From Planctomycetota bacterium (GTDB lineage Bacteria; Planctomycetota; Phycisphaerae; UBA1845; UTPLA1): DNA of 64,000 nucleotides. The notes below the pieces were generated by a model. It saw only the letters and a program-made list of their open reading frames with translations. It ran no database searches and was not told the DNA's origin. The DNA lies in assembly GCA_016235815.1 (NCBI GenBank), contig JACRIM010000060.1, positions 62,001 through 126,000 on the forward strand, in the 5' to 3' direction. The translations under genes were made by a program, and so were the position numbers. Each line of letters starts with the position of its first letter. Within the stretch, counting starts at the first letter, position 1. Below are positions 1-17,150 of the stretch, piece by piece.

Positions 1-525
1 CTCTTTGTTAATCCCGTGTACGCTAATAACAGGCATAACCAGTTCCACAATTACGCACACCAGGGCACGCCGCGCTTGATTCGACAGTTGAAATCTCCGG
101 GCGGAAATCCGGGATCGCGGTGGCGTATGTATCGCTGAATGATGGCCGGCACTCTTGGGCGTGTGGGGCGAAACGACATAACTTCAGTCCCGGAAAGCTC
201 TTACACTCGGAAGTTTTTGGACATTCCCTCTTGCAGTTCCCACTACGCACCCTATACTAACTGGTCTCTCTGCACCGAAGGCGTAAACGGGTTGATCGGG
301 TGCGGGACTGGTCAACCCAACTAGATGGCTTTCGACGGCGGACAGTCCCCCGGACAAACAAGCAGGCGTCGCGCGGCTCAGTGGGTGCTTTGATCCGTCT
401 CGTTTTACAAACGAATGCGGTTGTTCTCCCAGAAGATCGGACCTCCATCCGATTCGACGATTCCGCGCGCCCCCTTTGCAGAACCCATTTCGATGTAGTC
501 ACGACGCAGGCAGGAAAGGATCCCC
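1..525. other. Non-coding region upstream of rpoB
   Basis: No convincing gene is visible; the short open frames here lack a ribosome site and resemble nothing known. The genes that usually precede rpoB (rplJ, rplL) do not reach into the window, so rpoB has at least 525 bp of non-coding DNA in front of it. A promoter candidate lies at 231-258, which would give rpoB a leader of roughly 260 nt. I see no clear terminator or riboswitch fold in it. Confidence 0.6.
231..258 (+). promoter_or_regulatory. Candidate sigma-70-type promoter for rpoB
   Basis: TTGCAG at 231-236 and TATACT at 253-258 are separated by 16 bp. The -10 hexamer matches consensus at five of six positions; the -35 is weaker. Transcription would start near 265 and read only into rpoB. 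This is inferred from sequence alone. Confidence 0.4.
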
Positions 526-4989
<4,464 letters not shown>

Positions 4990-5019
4990 AACGTGGTGAC
5001 GGCGATCAAGGAGCGAATC

Positions 5020-5499
5020 ATGGACGGCATAACCTGCGAAGTCGTCAAATCGCTGGATGTGACAGAGCTCAAGGCGTTCTACGACGCCCAGGGCTGCATC
5101 GTGCCTCAGTCCGTCGATAAGCTCTCGAAGATCGTTGACAACTCCGTCTGCTTTGTTGTGGCGCGCGATGGCGGCGGCCGCCTGATCGGCATCGCCCGCG
5201 GGCTGGCCGACGGCGTTCGCGGCTATCTGACCGAGTGCAAGCTCGACCCTGCCTGCCAGGGACCGGGCGCTGTCACGCACGTCGATGGACGTATTGAACA
5301 TGATCAATACGGCATCGCCCGTCAAATGGCGGACAACGTGATCTCATCGTTGGCCGCCATGGGTTGCGAGCGAATCGACGCCGCCGCCTACGGCACGGAA
5401 GTGGATTTCTGCGAAGAACTTGGTTTCAAGCGAGCAGCGGGCCTGGTGCCCATGTCGCTTGATGTGTCGTCGCGCGTGCGACGGCCTGCAACGGTGTAA
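5020..5499 (+). CDS. GNAT-like acetyltransferase fold protein between rpoB and rpoC
   Basis: A 159-residue protein inserted between the two large polymerase genes. The ATG at 5020 has AAGGAG six bases upstream and is preferred over in-frame GTG codons at 4993 and 4996. It resembles the GNAT N-acetyltransferase fold: a central strand GRLIGIARG, a following strand YLTECKLDP, a loop CQGPGA where the acetyl-CoA pyrophosphate loop should be, a helix, and the typical ending FCEELGFKRA near residue 137. The acetyl-CoA loop is not canonical and about 15 extra residues follow it, so catalytic activity is uncertain. It sits 30 bp after rpoB and must be co-transcribed with it. The substrate cannot be read from the sequence. 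Confidence 0.75.
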   Translation: MDGITCEVVKSLDVTELKAFYDAQGCIVPQSVDKLSKIVDNSVCFVVARDGGGRLIGIARGLADGVRGYLTECKLDPACQGPGAVTHVDGRIEHDQYGIARQMADNVISSLAAMGCERIDAAAYGTEVDFCEELGFKRAAGLVPMSLDVSSRVRRPATV

Positions 5500-5503
5500 C
5501 GAT

Positions 5504-5526
5504 GACGCGCCGGCCGCGTCTTGTTT
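5504..5526 (+). terminator. Terminator-like hairpin between the GNAT-like gene and rpoC
   Basis: GACGCG (5504-5509) pairs with CGCGTC (5515-5520) around a five-base loop and is followed at once by TTGTTT. The stem is short but all G-C except one pair, and it starts four bases past the GNAT stop codon. It could act as a partial terminator or attenuator that lowers rpoC relative to rpoB, or be incidental. Confidence 0.4.
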
Positions 5527-5567
5527 GATATGTGTGAATAGCCAATCACCCCAGAGGATGGTTGAAC

Positions 5568-10031
<4,464 letters not shown>

Positions 10032-10041
10032 ATGACTTTCC

Positions 10042-10074
10042 GGGCCGGTCGCTTGCAGGAATGGCGACCGGCCC
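10042..10074 (+). other. Stable hairpin between rpoC and rpsL
   Basis: An 11-bp perfect stem (GGGCCGGTCGC at 10042-10052 against 10064-10074) with an 11-base loop lies just after the rpoC stop. It lacks a T-run, so it is more likely an mRNA processing or stabilising element than an intrinsic terminator. Confidence 0.5.
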
Positions 10075-10136
10075 CTAAACTACGCGGCTCGACTTTGGCC
10101 AGGAAATCGCCAAGCCGAGCGATAACAGAGGTTTAC

Positions 10137-10529
10137 ATGCCAACGATCAATCAGCTTTGTAAGCGACCGCGGCTCTCCGAGGCTCGCAAGAGCAAGTCGA
10201 AAGACTTGGAAGTCTCCCCGCAGAAGCGCGGTGTCTGCCTCATCGTCAAGACGATGACGCCCAAGAAGCCGAACTCGGCCCTTCGAAAGGTTGCCCGCGT
10301 TCGCCTCTCAAACGGCCGCGAAATCACCGCTTACATCCCGGGGATCGGGCACAATCTTCAGGAACACTCGATCGTCCTTATCCGTGGCGGCCGCGTACGC
10401 GACCTCCCCGGTATTCGCTATCACATTGTCCGCGGCGTGCTCGACTGTGCCAGCGTCGAAGACCAGGATAAGTTCGGCGTTCGACGCAACAAGTCCCGCA
10501 GCAAGTACGGCACCAAGCGGAAGAAGTAA
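10137..10529 (+). CDS. rpsL: 30S ribosomal protein S12
   Basis: S12 of the small subunit, 130 residues, shaping the decoding centre. The ATG at 10137 has AGAGG five bases upstream. The two loops that touch 16S rRNA are present: [11 protein letters not shown] with Lys43, and [13 protein letters not shown]. Numbering is the same as E. coli with Met as 1. The position that is Lys88 in E. coli is Arg here (codon CGC at 10398-10400); Asp89, the usual methylthiolation target, is kept. The K88R change is a well-known streptomycin-resistance substitution in other bacteria. rpsG follows. Confidence 0.97.
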   Translation: MPTINQLCKRPRLSEARKSKSKDLEVSPQKRGVCLIVKTMTPKKPNSALRKVARVRLSNGREITAYIPGIGHNLQEHSIVLIRGGRVRDLPGIRYHIVRGVLDCASVEDQDKFGVRRNKSRSKYGTKRKK

Positions 10530-10645
10530 TCCGCAGATGAATTCCAAGGGTTGGCGCGTGGCCGGCCCAGTATGGCGTCCGGTGATTTATTCATCGGCAT
10601 CGTGCGACAAACCCGTCGCACACCAGAAACAAAGGATAACGATTC

Positions 10646-11122
10646 ATGGCTTTCAAGAAGTGGACCCATTCGGGCGAACAGCTTCGCCCCGACTCGAAAT
10701 ACAACAGCCGCCTCATCTCCAAGTTCATCAACTGCATGATGTGGTCCGGCAAGAAGACGGTCGCCCAAAAAATCTTCTACGACGCCCTCGACCAGATCAG
10801 CAATAAGGTAAAAGACACGCCTCCGAATGAAGTGTTCGAGCGTGCCCTGGAGAACGTCCGCCCCAGCGTTCAGATCCGCAGCAAGCGCGTCGGCGGCAGC
10901 AACTACCAGGTCCCCATGTCCGTCAACCCGCGCCGTGCACAGTCCCTGGCCATCCGCTGGGTGCTGGACGCCGCCCGCGCCAAGAAGGGTCGGCCGATGG
11001 CCCAGCGGCTCGCATCCGAACTGCTCGACGCCTACAACAATTCCGGCGCTGCGGTCACGACAAAGGAAAACGTCCACCGCATGGCCGATGCCAACAAGGC
11101 CTTCGCCCACTTCGCGTGGTAA
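10646..11122 (+). CDS. rpsG: 30S ribosomal protein S7
   Basis: S7, 158 residues, which nucleates assembly of the 30S head. AAGGAT lies eight bases before the ATG. Recognisable segments include FINCMMWSGKKTVAQ near the N-terminus and the central YQVPMSVNPRRAQSLAIRW. It is the last gene of the rpoB-rpoC-rpsL-rpsG run; fusA and tuf, which often follow, are absent and a terminator comes instead. Confidence 0.97.
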   Translation: MAFKKWTHSGEQLRPDSKYNSRLISKFINCMMWSGKKTVAQKIFYDALDQISNKVKDTPPNEVFERALENVRPSVQIRSKRVGGSNYQVPMSVNPRRAQSLAIRWVLDAARAKKGRPMAQRLASELLDAYNNSGAAVTTKENVHRMADANKAFAHFAW

Positions 11123-11139
11123 TGACATAACCGACCATT

Positions 11140-11186
11140 AGCCCGATCGGGTAGGCCCATCGCGCCTCATCCCATCGGGCTTTATT
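11140..11186 (+). terminator. Rho-independent terminator after rpsG
   Basis: AGCCCGAT (11140-11147) pairs with ATCGGGCT (11174-11181). Inner GGG/CCC and AGG/CCT pairs extend the stem, and TTTATT follows. It begins 18 bases past the rpsG stop and closes the polymerase/ribosomal transcription unit. Confidence 0.75.
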
Positions 11187-11265
11187 CTGCGCTGCTGATC
11201 GCGGACCACCCCCCTTTCGCCGGAGAAACAAACGCATAGACTCCACGCTCCGGAGCACGAACGCC

Positions 11266-12048
11266 ATGTGGTCCATCCTCAACGGAACACTCGTCAACAC
11301 GGCAACAGTCGCCATCGGAAGCACCGTCGGCCTTGCCGCATCGACGCGAATTCCCGATCGCTACCAGCGAATCATTCTCGACGCCCTCGGTCTCTTCACC
11401 ATTCTGCTCGGCCTCGACGCCTCCATCGGTGCGATGAACAAAATCGTCACTCGGTATGGCTCCGACATTCCAACCTATGGCGCTCGCGTCGGCATGGTGG
11501 CCATTGGTTCGCTCCTCGTTGGCTCGATCATCGGCACTGCCCTGCGCCTTCACGAGCGACTGGAAGGCCTTGGCGGCATCATCCACCGCCGCTTCGGTGG
11601 ACAAAGACAAGGCGGTCGTTTCGCCGAAGGCTTCCTCACGGCCAGTGTCATTTTCTGCGTCGGGCCCCTGACGCTTCTTGGGTGCCTCAACAATGGAACA
11701 CTGAAAGACCCGAGCCTTCTTTACATCAAGTCGTTCCTCGACGGCTTTTGCTCGATGGCGCTCGCCGCGTCGATGGGATTCGGAGTGCTGTTTAGCGTCT
11801 TTACCGTGCTGATCTTTCAAGGCGGGCTTGCCCTGGTCTCGCACTACGGAGCAAGCGGCCTGTCGGACGTGTCCATACAACTCATGAACGTGGTCGGCGG
11901 CGTGATCCTCATTGCCACGTCGCTGTTGCTTCTCGAAATAAAAAAGATTCCAGCGGCCAACTTGTTGCCCGGTGTATTCCTGCCGCCGCTTGTGGTAATG
12001 ATCGTTGAGGCAATCTCGAAAGGCATGCTGATAACCAAACCGAACTAA
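11266..12048 (+). CDS. DUF554 family membrane protein
   Basis: A 260-residue integral membrane protein of the DUF554 (YdfK/YqgA-like) family, with about seven hydrophobic segments. Family features seen are the N-terminal LNGTLVNTATVAIGSTVGL, a central FCVGPLTLLGCLNNG segment and the LYIKSFLDGFCSMALA segment. The biochemical role of the family is unknown; a transport role is often assumed. GGAG lies ten bases before the ATG. Its TAA stop overlaps the stop of the convergent bactofilin gene by four bases (CTAA). Confidence 0.85.
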   Translation: MWSILNGTLVNTATVAIGSTVGLAASTRIPDRYQRIILDALGLFTILLGLDASIGAMNKIVTRYGSDIPTYGARVGMVAIGSLLVGSIIGTALRLHERLEGLGGIIHRRFGGQRQGGRFAEGFLTASVIFCVGPLTLLGCLNNGTLKDPSLLYIKSFLDGFCSMALAASMGFGVLFSVFTVLIFQGGLALVSHYGASGLSDVSIQLMNVVGGVILIATSLLLLEIKKIPAANLLPGVFLPPLVVMIVEAISKGMLITKPN

Positions 12049-12599
12049 CCCTGCGCTTCAGGTCGAAGTAGCGGTCGCGGCCGTATCGGCGACGGCGATT
12101 CCTCGGTCGGCGTCGGCACCTCAATGTCATGCGATGCTGCCTCCGCCACCGGTGACTCGACCACCCGCGTCATCTCGCATCGCCCTTCGATCAGCCCGCC
12201 CTCCATCACCGTAATGCGCGGCGCGCGAATATCTCCGACCACATGCCCCGTGGCCCCCACTGTCACGGATTCATTCGCCACCACCGGCCCCTTGAGCTTG
12301 CCATGGATCTCAACCCGATTGCCGTATACTTCAACATGCAAACGAGCTGATCGTTCAATGCGAATATCTCCGCAGGTCATCAAGCTCTTGCCGGGATGCG
12401 ACCCCACGATGACCAAGTCTTCGAGACTGGCCCGCTTTTGACAGTGCGGGCAAAAGACGGACAACGCCCGAGCTGCCACCTTCATCATGCCCTTGCAATG
12501 CCAGCAACGCACGATTCGAGCATTTGCTGTTTGACTCAAAGGGATGCTCCGCAGGCCTGGGCCGATTAATGGACTCGCGAATTGTAACGATGCAGTCAC
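12045..12599 (-). CDS. Bactofilin-type polymer-forming protein with N-terminal zinc ribbon
   Basis: A 184-residue protein. Residues 32-53 hold a CxxC...CxxC zinc-ribbon pattern (Cys32, Cys35, Cys50, Cys53). Residues about 75-145 carry the short beta-helix repeats of bactofilins, cytoskeletal proteins that polymerise without nucleotide: IHGKLKGPVVANESVTVG and VVGDIRAPRITVMEGGLIEG. The tail is proline- and serine-rich and probably disordered. The GTG start has no clear ribosome site, so the true start could differ slightly. Joining a zinc ribbon to a bactofilin suggests that the filament recruits nucleic acid or protein, but that is inference. Confidence 0.75.
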   Translation of the reverse strand: MTASLQFASPLIGPGLRSIPLSQTANARIVRCWHCKGMMKVAARALSVFCPHCQKRASLEDLVIVGSHPGKSLMTCGDIRIERSARLHVEVYGNRVEIHGKLKGPVVANESVTVGATGHVVGDIRAPRITVMEGGLIEGRCEMTRVVESPVAEAASHDIEVPTPTEESPSPIRPRPLLRPEAQG

Positions 12600-12824
12600 A
12601 TCGCGTGGATTTCTGAACCCGTCGCACTTCTGATTCGTTTAAGTACCAGGTGGCAGATGAGCTGCGCGCCCGATAACTACGGCTGAATCGAACGCATTCA
12701 GGCCTGTGAGTTTGGGAAAAGTTTGGAAACTCTTTGAATAACAACAGGCAACATAACCAATGCCCGCTCAATGACTTACGGCTCATTGCCACCGGATTTT
12801 TCAAGCTCGAAACCCACCCCTTGT

Positions 12825-12853
12825 TTGACCAAAACACGCTTTTTCGCTAACAT
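12825..12853 (+). promoter_or_regulatory. Promoter abutting the folC start codon
   Basis: TTGACC (12825-12830) and TAACAT (12848-12853) are 17 bp apart. Transcription would begin near 12860, only a few bases before the ATG at 12863, which has no ribosome site. The folC mRNA is therefore probably leaderless. Confidence 0.5.
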
Positions 12854-12862
12854 GGTACCTAT

Positions 12863-14380
12863 ATGGGACGAACAGCAGCCCTAAATCGTACTCCCGCCGC
12901 AAAGGTCAAGCCTTCCCCGGCGAAGCCAAAAAACGGCAATCCATCCAAGGACGCCAAGCCCCCGGCGCTGCCCATGGGAATTGTTCCGCCCCGGCTTACC
13001 ATTAAGTCGCTGCCCCAGGTGCGGACTTACAAGTCCGCGCTCGACTACCTGAATCACCTGCCGAATTACGAGCGCCGGACCATGACGGCCCGCGACCGTG
13101 GCAACTTTACGCTCGCCCGCATCAAGCGAATCCTCGGCGATCTCGACAATCCGCACAAGGCCTACCGAAGCGTCCACATCGCCGGCACCAAGGGCAAGGG
13201 TTCGACCGCCGCCATGCTCGCCCGCATGCTTCAGGCAAACGGGCTTAAGGTCGGTCTCTACACCTCGCCGCATATCGTCGATGTTCGCGAGCGCATCACC
13301 ATCAATGGCGAGATGATCTCCGAAGCGGCCTTCGCAAAGGAAGCCGCTCGCATCGCCCATGTCGTGGAAAAGGCCAAAGCCGACATCCCCACTTATTTCG
13401 AATTTCTGACCGCGATCGCGTTTCAGTATTTCAAGGATCAGAAGATCGACGTCGCCGTCGTGGAAACCGGTCTCGGAGGCCGCCTCGATGCGACCAACGT
13501 GCTCAAGCCCGAGGTCTGCGGAATCACCAGCATCAGCTTCGACCACATGGCCGTGCTTGGCAATACGCTCGAAGACATCGCCACTGAAAAAGCCGGTATC
13601 TTCAAGGAACATGTGCCCATCGTCAGTGCGCCTCAGCCGCGGAACGTGAAAGTGGCCCTCAAAAAAGCCGCCGAGAAGCTTCACGCGCCGCTCATCGTTG
13701 CCGGCGAAGACATTGAGTTCAGCTACCGATTTGAATCATCGCGCGCCGCCGGTCCGCAGGCTCGTATTTGCGTCACCACGCCAACGAGCCACTTCGATCA
13801 CTTGCCCGTGCCGCTTGTCGGCGAGCATCAGGCCATCAACTGTGGCGTGGCCATCGGCATTCTCGACCAGCTCAAAAACCGCGGCTTCAAGCTTGATGAT
13901 GAAGCCTCGATCTCCGGTCTTGCGAAGGTCTCCCTCGAAGGTCGTATGGAAATGCTCTGCACGAAGCCGCGTGTCATTGCAGACGGCGCTCACAATGCAT
14001 CCAGCGTCGAGGCCCTTATGCGGGCCATCGGCCAGAACATCCAATACGACTCAATGGTCGTGATCTTCGGGTGCTGCTCCGACAAGGACGTGGAAGGCAT
14101 GATGCGCCTGATTCAGCTTGGCGCCGACAAGGTGATCTTCACCAATATCCAGTCTCCCCGGTCCGCCACCGCGTCTGATCTGGCCGCGAAGTTCGTCGAG
14201 GTCAGCGGCCGAATGGCCCAGACCGCGCCAACGCTTGCCGACGCCATGGTCATTGCCGAAAAGGCCATCACCCGCGACGACCTCGTGTGCATCACCGGCT
14301 CGTTTCATCTCGTCGCCGAAGCGAAGCAGCTTTTCGCAGATCATCCTCATCGCGCGGCGTCCACGACGAGTCCCGTTTAG
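12863..14380 (+). CDS. folC: Bifunctional folylpolyglutamate synthase / dihydrofolate synthase
   Basis: A 505-residue Mur-ligase-family enzyme that adds glutamate to folate (and possibly to dihydropteroate). The P-loop GTKGKGSTAAML lies near residue 110, followed by LYTSPHIVDVRERITING. The VVETGLGGRLDATNV segment, the EKAGIFK segment and the DGAHN motif of the C-terminal domain are also present. About 65 N-terminal residues, rich in Pro, Lys and Ala, precede the usual start of the family and are probably disordered; no better-supported downstream start is visible. The end overlaps the convergent membrane-protein gene by 89 bp. Confidence 0.93.
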   Translation: MGRTAALNRTPAAKVKPSPAKPKNGNPSKDAKPPALPMGIVPPRLTIKSLPQVRTYKSALDYLNHLPNYERRTMTARDRGNFTLARIKRILGDLDNPHKAYRSVHIAGTKGKGSTAAMLARMLQANGLKVGLYTSPHIVDVRERITINGEMISEAAFAKEAARIAHVVEKAKADIPTYFEFLTAIAFQYFKDQKIDVAVVETGLGGRLDATNVLKPEVCGITSISFDHMAVLGNTLEDIATEKAGIFKEHVPIVSAPQPRNVKVALKKAAEKLHAPLIVAGEDIEFSYRFESSRAAGPQARICVTTPTSHFDHLPVPLVGEHQAINCGVAIGILDQLKNRGFKLDDEASISGLAKVSLEGRMEMLCTKPRVIADGAHNASSVEALMRAIGQNIQYDSMVVIFGCCSDKDVEGMMRLIQLGADKVIFTNIQSPRSATASDLAAKFVEVSGRMAQTAPTLADAMVIAEKAITRDDLVCITGSFHLVAEAKQLFADHPHRAASTTSPV

Positions 14381-14858
14381 GCGGCGGATTCCGGCGTAGC
14401 TCTTCCGCGGACGCCCCGGCCAACAAGAACATTACGATCCACACACCGGCCATCACCAATGCCGTCGGGGTGCGCCCCCATCCCGGAAACGTCGCGATGC
14501 ACATCACGGAATAGGCCGTGAAAAACGCGGCAACTGCCCCGGTGAACCATTTGGCGAATCGTCCGCTCGCCGACATGTCGTGTTGCAGTGCAATCCCGGC
14601 AGCAACAAGCACAAGCCCGCCCACAAACGATGCACAAACCGCGGTCAAGCCCCACAACTGCGCCGGGGACGCATCGGTCATCACGTCGACGACCTGTCGC
14701 CCCGGCTCCGACGGGCGGGCTTCTGTTGCGACACGGCCCGCGAATGACCACCAGCAACAGGTCCCAAGTGTCAGCAGGAATCCGATGGTTTGGTAGACGA
14801 AACCTGTGGCCTGGCAGAATGCTCTCGGCGGGCGTTCCGGCGTCGGCGATTCAGACAT
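14292..14858 (-). CDS. Hypothetical membrane protein downstream of yidC
   Basis: I do not recognise this 188-residue protein. It has four predicted membrane segments (about residues 23-42, 68-90, 102-122 and 130-148) and a charged, Arg-rich C-terminal tail. The ATG has AAGGTGG upstream and lies 17 bp after the yidC stop on the same strand, so the two are probably co-transcribed. Its 3' end runs 89 bp into the convergent folC gene. Confidence 0.75.
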   Translation of the reverse strand: MSESPTPERPPRAFCQATGFVYQTIGFLLTLGTCCWWSFAGRVATEARPSEPGRQVVDVMTDASPAQLWGLTAVCASFVGGLVLVAAGIALQHDMSASGRFAKWFTGAVAAFFTAYSVMCIATFPGWGRTPTALVMAGVWIVMFLLAGASAEELRRNPPPKRDSSWTPRDEDDLRKAASLRRRDETSR

Positions 14859-14875
14859 GGCGCGCCACCTTGCAA

Positions 14876-17068
14876 CTATCGCGACTTCTTCGGCTTGCCC
14901 ACGCGGCGAATGTCGTCGGGCGACTGGGCCTGACGAATGTCTTCCACGCGCTTTTGCATTTTCTCAAACCACGACTGCTTCCGTGGGCCGCCCTTGGCCG
15001 CGAGTTTTGCCGGGTCGAAGTCCCCGCGCTCCTCGCGCACCTTGAGATGCGTCTTAATCCGGTATTGCTCGTACATTCCCATCAGGTTGCTGCAGAGAAT
15101 GTAAATGTTCAGGCCCGCCGGCATGTTGTAGAACATCAGCCCGAAGAACAGCATCATGAAGCCCATCATCTTCTGTTGCTGCTCCATGGGGTCGGGGATC
15201 GGCCGCCCTTCAGCGTCAAGCTTTTTCGGCGGTGGTACGGCCGGCTTGGTCAGCTTCTGCATGAACTTCTGCTGGGCGTACATCGTCGCCGTCATGATGA
15301 AGGGCAGCAGATTGAATCCGTTGATCGTGCCCGTCAGTGCGCCAATCAGCGGGATGTGAAGGTTCCACGGCGTCGCCGGCGTGAACATCCCGTCTGGAAT
15401 CGAAAGATCGTGAATCCACCAGAAAAACGGCTGATGCCGCAGATCGACGTTGGTGTTCAGACTCGTCCACAGCGCAACCCAGATCGGCATCTGCAGGAAC
15501 ATCGGCAAGCACCCAAACATCGAACTGGCCGGGTTGATGTGTTGCTCCCGGTAGAGCTTCATGGTCTCTTCGTTGAGCTTTTGCTTGTCGTTCTTGTACT
15601 GCTCCTGAAGGGCGTCGAGTTTGGGCTTCAGCGCGGCCATGCCCTTTTGCATCTTCATCATGCTGATTTGCCCGCTCTTGGTCACCGGGTGCAGGATGAG
15701 CCGCACGATGAACACCATGATGATGATGGCGATGCCGTAGTTGTGAACGAGCTTCTGCAGATTCGTCAGCAGCCACAGCATGAGCGTCGTGATGACCTGA
15801 AAGGTGCAGCCTGCCCGGTCGGCATTGCTCACGCGCTGATACTGGCGTCGCTGAATGTCCGGCGGCATGCTTGAAAACACGCTGTCACTCTTGGGCCCAC
15901 AGTAGATCTCGCGCCGCATTTCCACCGTCGCCCCCGCCGCAATCGGCGTGACCGGTCCGACCGCCTGCTCAAAGGTGACGTCGTTCACACGGTTTACGTC
16001 TGACGTGAGCGTGGGGTCGTCGACGCAGAACCGCGCGACGACCTTCGCCAGATACTCCGCAACCGGCGATGTGCTCCCCGTCGGCAGCCATGTCACGATG
16101 CAGCCAAAGTACTTATTCCCCAGGGCCGTCCAGAGCACGCGATTGCCCTCACCGGGCTTGATTTCCACGCCCTCGGCACCGGCCTTTTCGATGTCGGCCC
16201 GCATATGTGGAGGAGCATCCGTCACTGTGAGTATGGATTGCCCCTTGGCGTCGACCTTTGCGGCACCCTTTGCATCTTTATCGAAAGACGCCAGCGTCGT
16301 GACCACGCGCCGGCTGTCCCGCTGTGGGTCCTCGTTTTTGAATCCGATCGGTCCGCGCTCGGTCAGTACGACTCGGCGAGGCACTGCCGACAGATTCTCA
16401 AGCGCGATGGTGCTTGCAATGTGCGGGGACCCCTTTTCCACGCGATAGGTCTTCCGAATCGCCAGTATTGGTTTGCCTTCCTTGGAAATCGTTGTTCGAA
16501 GCGATGCCGTTTCGCCTTTTTCGTCGGCCTGCTTCTCCACCAACCAGTCGGCCCGCGACAAGTCAACCGTCTGATTCTCATCAACGAGGAGTGCCTTCAC
16601 CGACGCAAACGAAAGCAACGGCTCTCCGTCTGCTGTTGCGGTGAAAGGCTGCACAAGGTCATAGGGATCGGGATCGGGGTTCCGTTTGTCCTTCGGCACA
16701 TGATTGCGATACCGCGACAACCTGATCTGCTCAATCGCCCCTCCACGCGGTGCAATCGTCACAGCAAATTCATAGGGATTTGTATAGCCCGAACGCTTAT
16801 CGTTTTGCCGGGCATCGCCCAGCACCACCGGCTTCGCCGCATCCGCGTTGGTCACCGTGAACGCCCCCGCCGAGAGCGACGCGGACGAACTGACCGGCGA
16901 CGACGTCGGCGCACCCGCATCCGACACCGTCGATTCAGTCGGCACATCCGGCTCGGATGTAACCTGGAGAATCGGCGGGTTCAGAATCTCCTGCAGTTTC
17001 ATCCAGCCGAACAGAACCGCGAAGCACAGCGCGATCGCGATGACAGTACGTTTTCCTTGGGAATCCAT
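14876..17068 (-). CDS. yidC: Membrane protein insertase YidC
   Basis: A 730-residue YidC/Oxa1 insertase. It has an N-terminal membrane helix (residues about 8-25), a Ser/Thr/Pro-rich linker, a large periplasmic beta domain (about 85-410) and the Oxa1 core from about 420. The core shows the HPVTKSGQISMMKMQKGMA segment, the QMPIWVALWTSLNTNVDLR segment and the late MMGFMMLFFGLMFYNMPAGLNIY helix. The C-terminal tail is basic. It helps insert and fold inner-membrane proteins with or without SecYEG. The usual neighbours rnpA and rpmH are not here; instead it ends a minus-strand run that includes kdsA. Confidence 0.96.
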   Translation of the reverse strand: MDSQGKRTVIAIALCFAVLFGWMKLQEILNPPILQVTSEPDVPTESTVSDAGAPTSSPVSSSASLSAGAFTVTNADAAKPVVLGDARQNDKRSGYTNPYEFAVTIAPRGGAIEQIRLSRYRNHVPKDKRNPDPDPYDLVQPFTATADGEPLLSFASVKALLVDENQTVDLSRADWLVEKQADEKGETASLRTTISKEGKPILAIRKTYRVEKGSPHIASTIALENLSAVPRRVVLTERGPIGFKNEDPQRDSRRVVTTLASFDKDAKGAAKVDAKGQSILTVTDAPPHMRADIEKAGAEGVEIKPGEGNRVLWTALGNKYFGCIVTWLPTGSTSPVAEYLAKVVARFCVDDPTLTSDVNRVNDVTFEQAVGPVTPIAAGATVEMRREIYCGPKSDSVFSSMPPDIQRRQYQRVSNADRAGCTFQVITTLMLWLLTNLQKLVHNYGIAIIIMVFIVRLILHPVTKSGQISMMKMQKGMAALKPKLDALQEQYKNDKQKLNEETMKLYREQHINPASSMFGCLPMFLQMPIWVALWTSLNTNVDLRHQPFFWWIHDLSIPDGMFTPATPWNLHIPLIGALTGTINGFNLLPFIMTATMYAQQKFMQKLTKPAVPPPKKLDAEGRPIPDPMEQQQKMMGFMMLFFGLMFYNMPAGLNIYILCSNLMGMYEQYRIKTHLKVREERGDFDPAKLAAKGGPRKQSWFEKMQKRVEDIRQAQSPDDIRRVGKPKKSR

Positions 17069-17150
17069 GCGTTATCCAGCGGCGAGTGTCGTTGATTGGG
17101 AGACGATTGTCGAGTAATTCGCCTTGAGCGGCCGCGCCGTACCGGTCTGC

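Noticed and set aside
1-525. End of rplL or a small gene before rpoB
   Set aside because: Translations show no L7/L12 sequence and no supported start.
10042-10074. Intrinsic terminator between rpoC and rpsL
   Set aside because: The stem is strong but no T-run follows, so I record it only as a hairpin.
11123-11265. Continuation of the str operon with fusA or tuf
   Set aside because: A clear terminator follows rpsG and the next gene is a DUF554 membrane protein.
14588-15874. A 428-codon frame antisense to yidC
   Set aside because: His/Leu/Arg-rich product typical of an antisense shadow; yidC is certain on the other strand.
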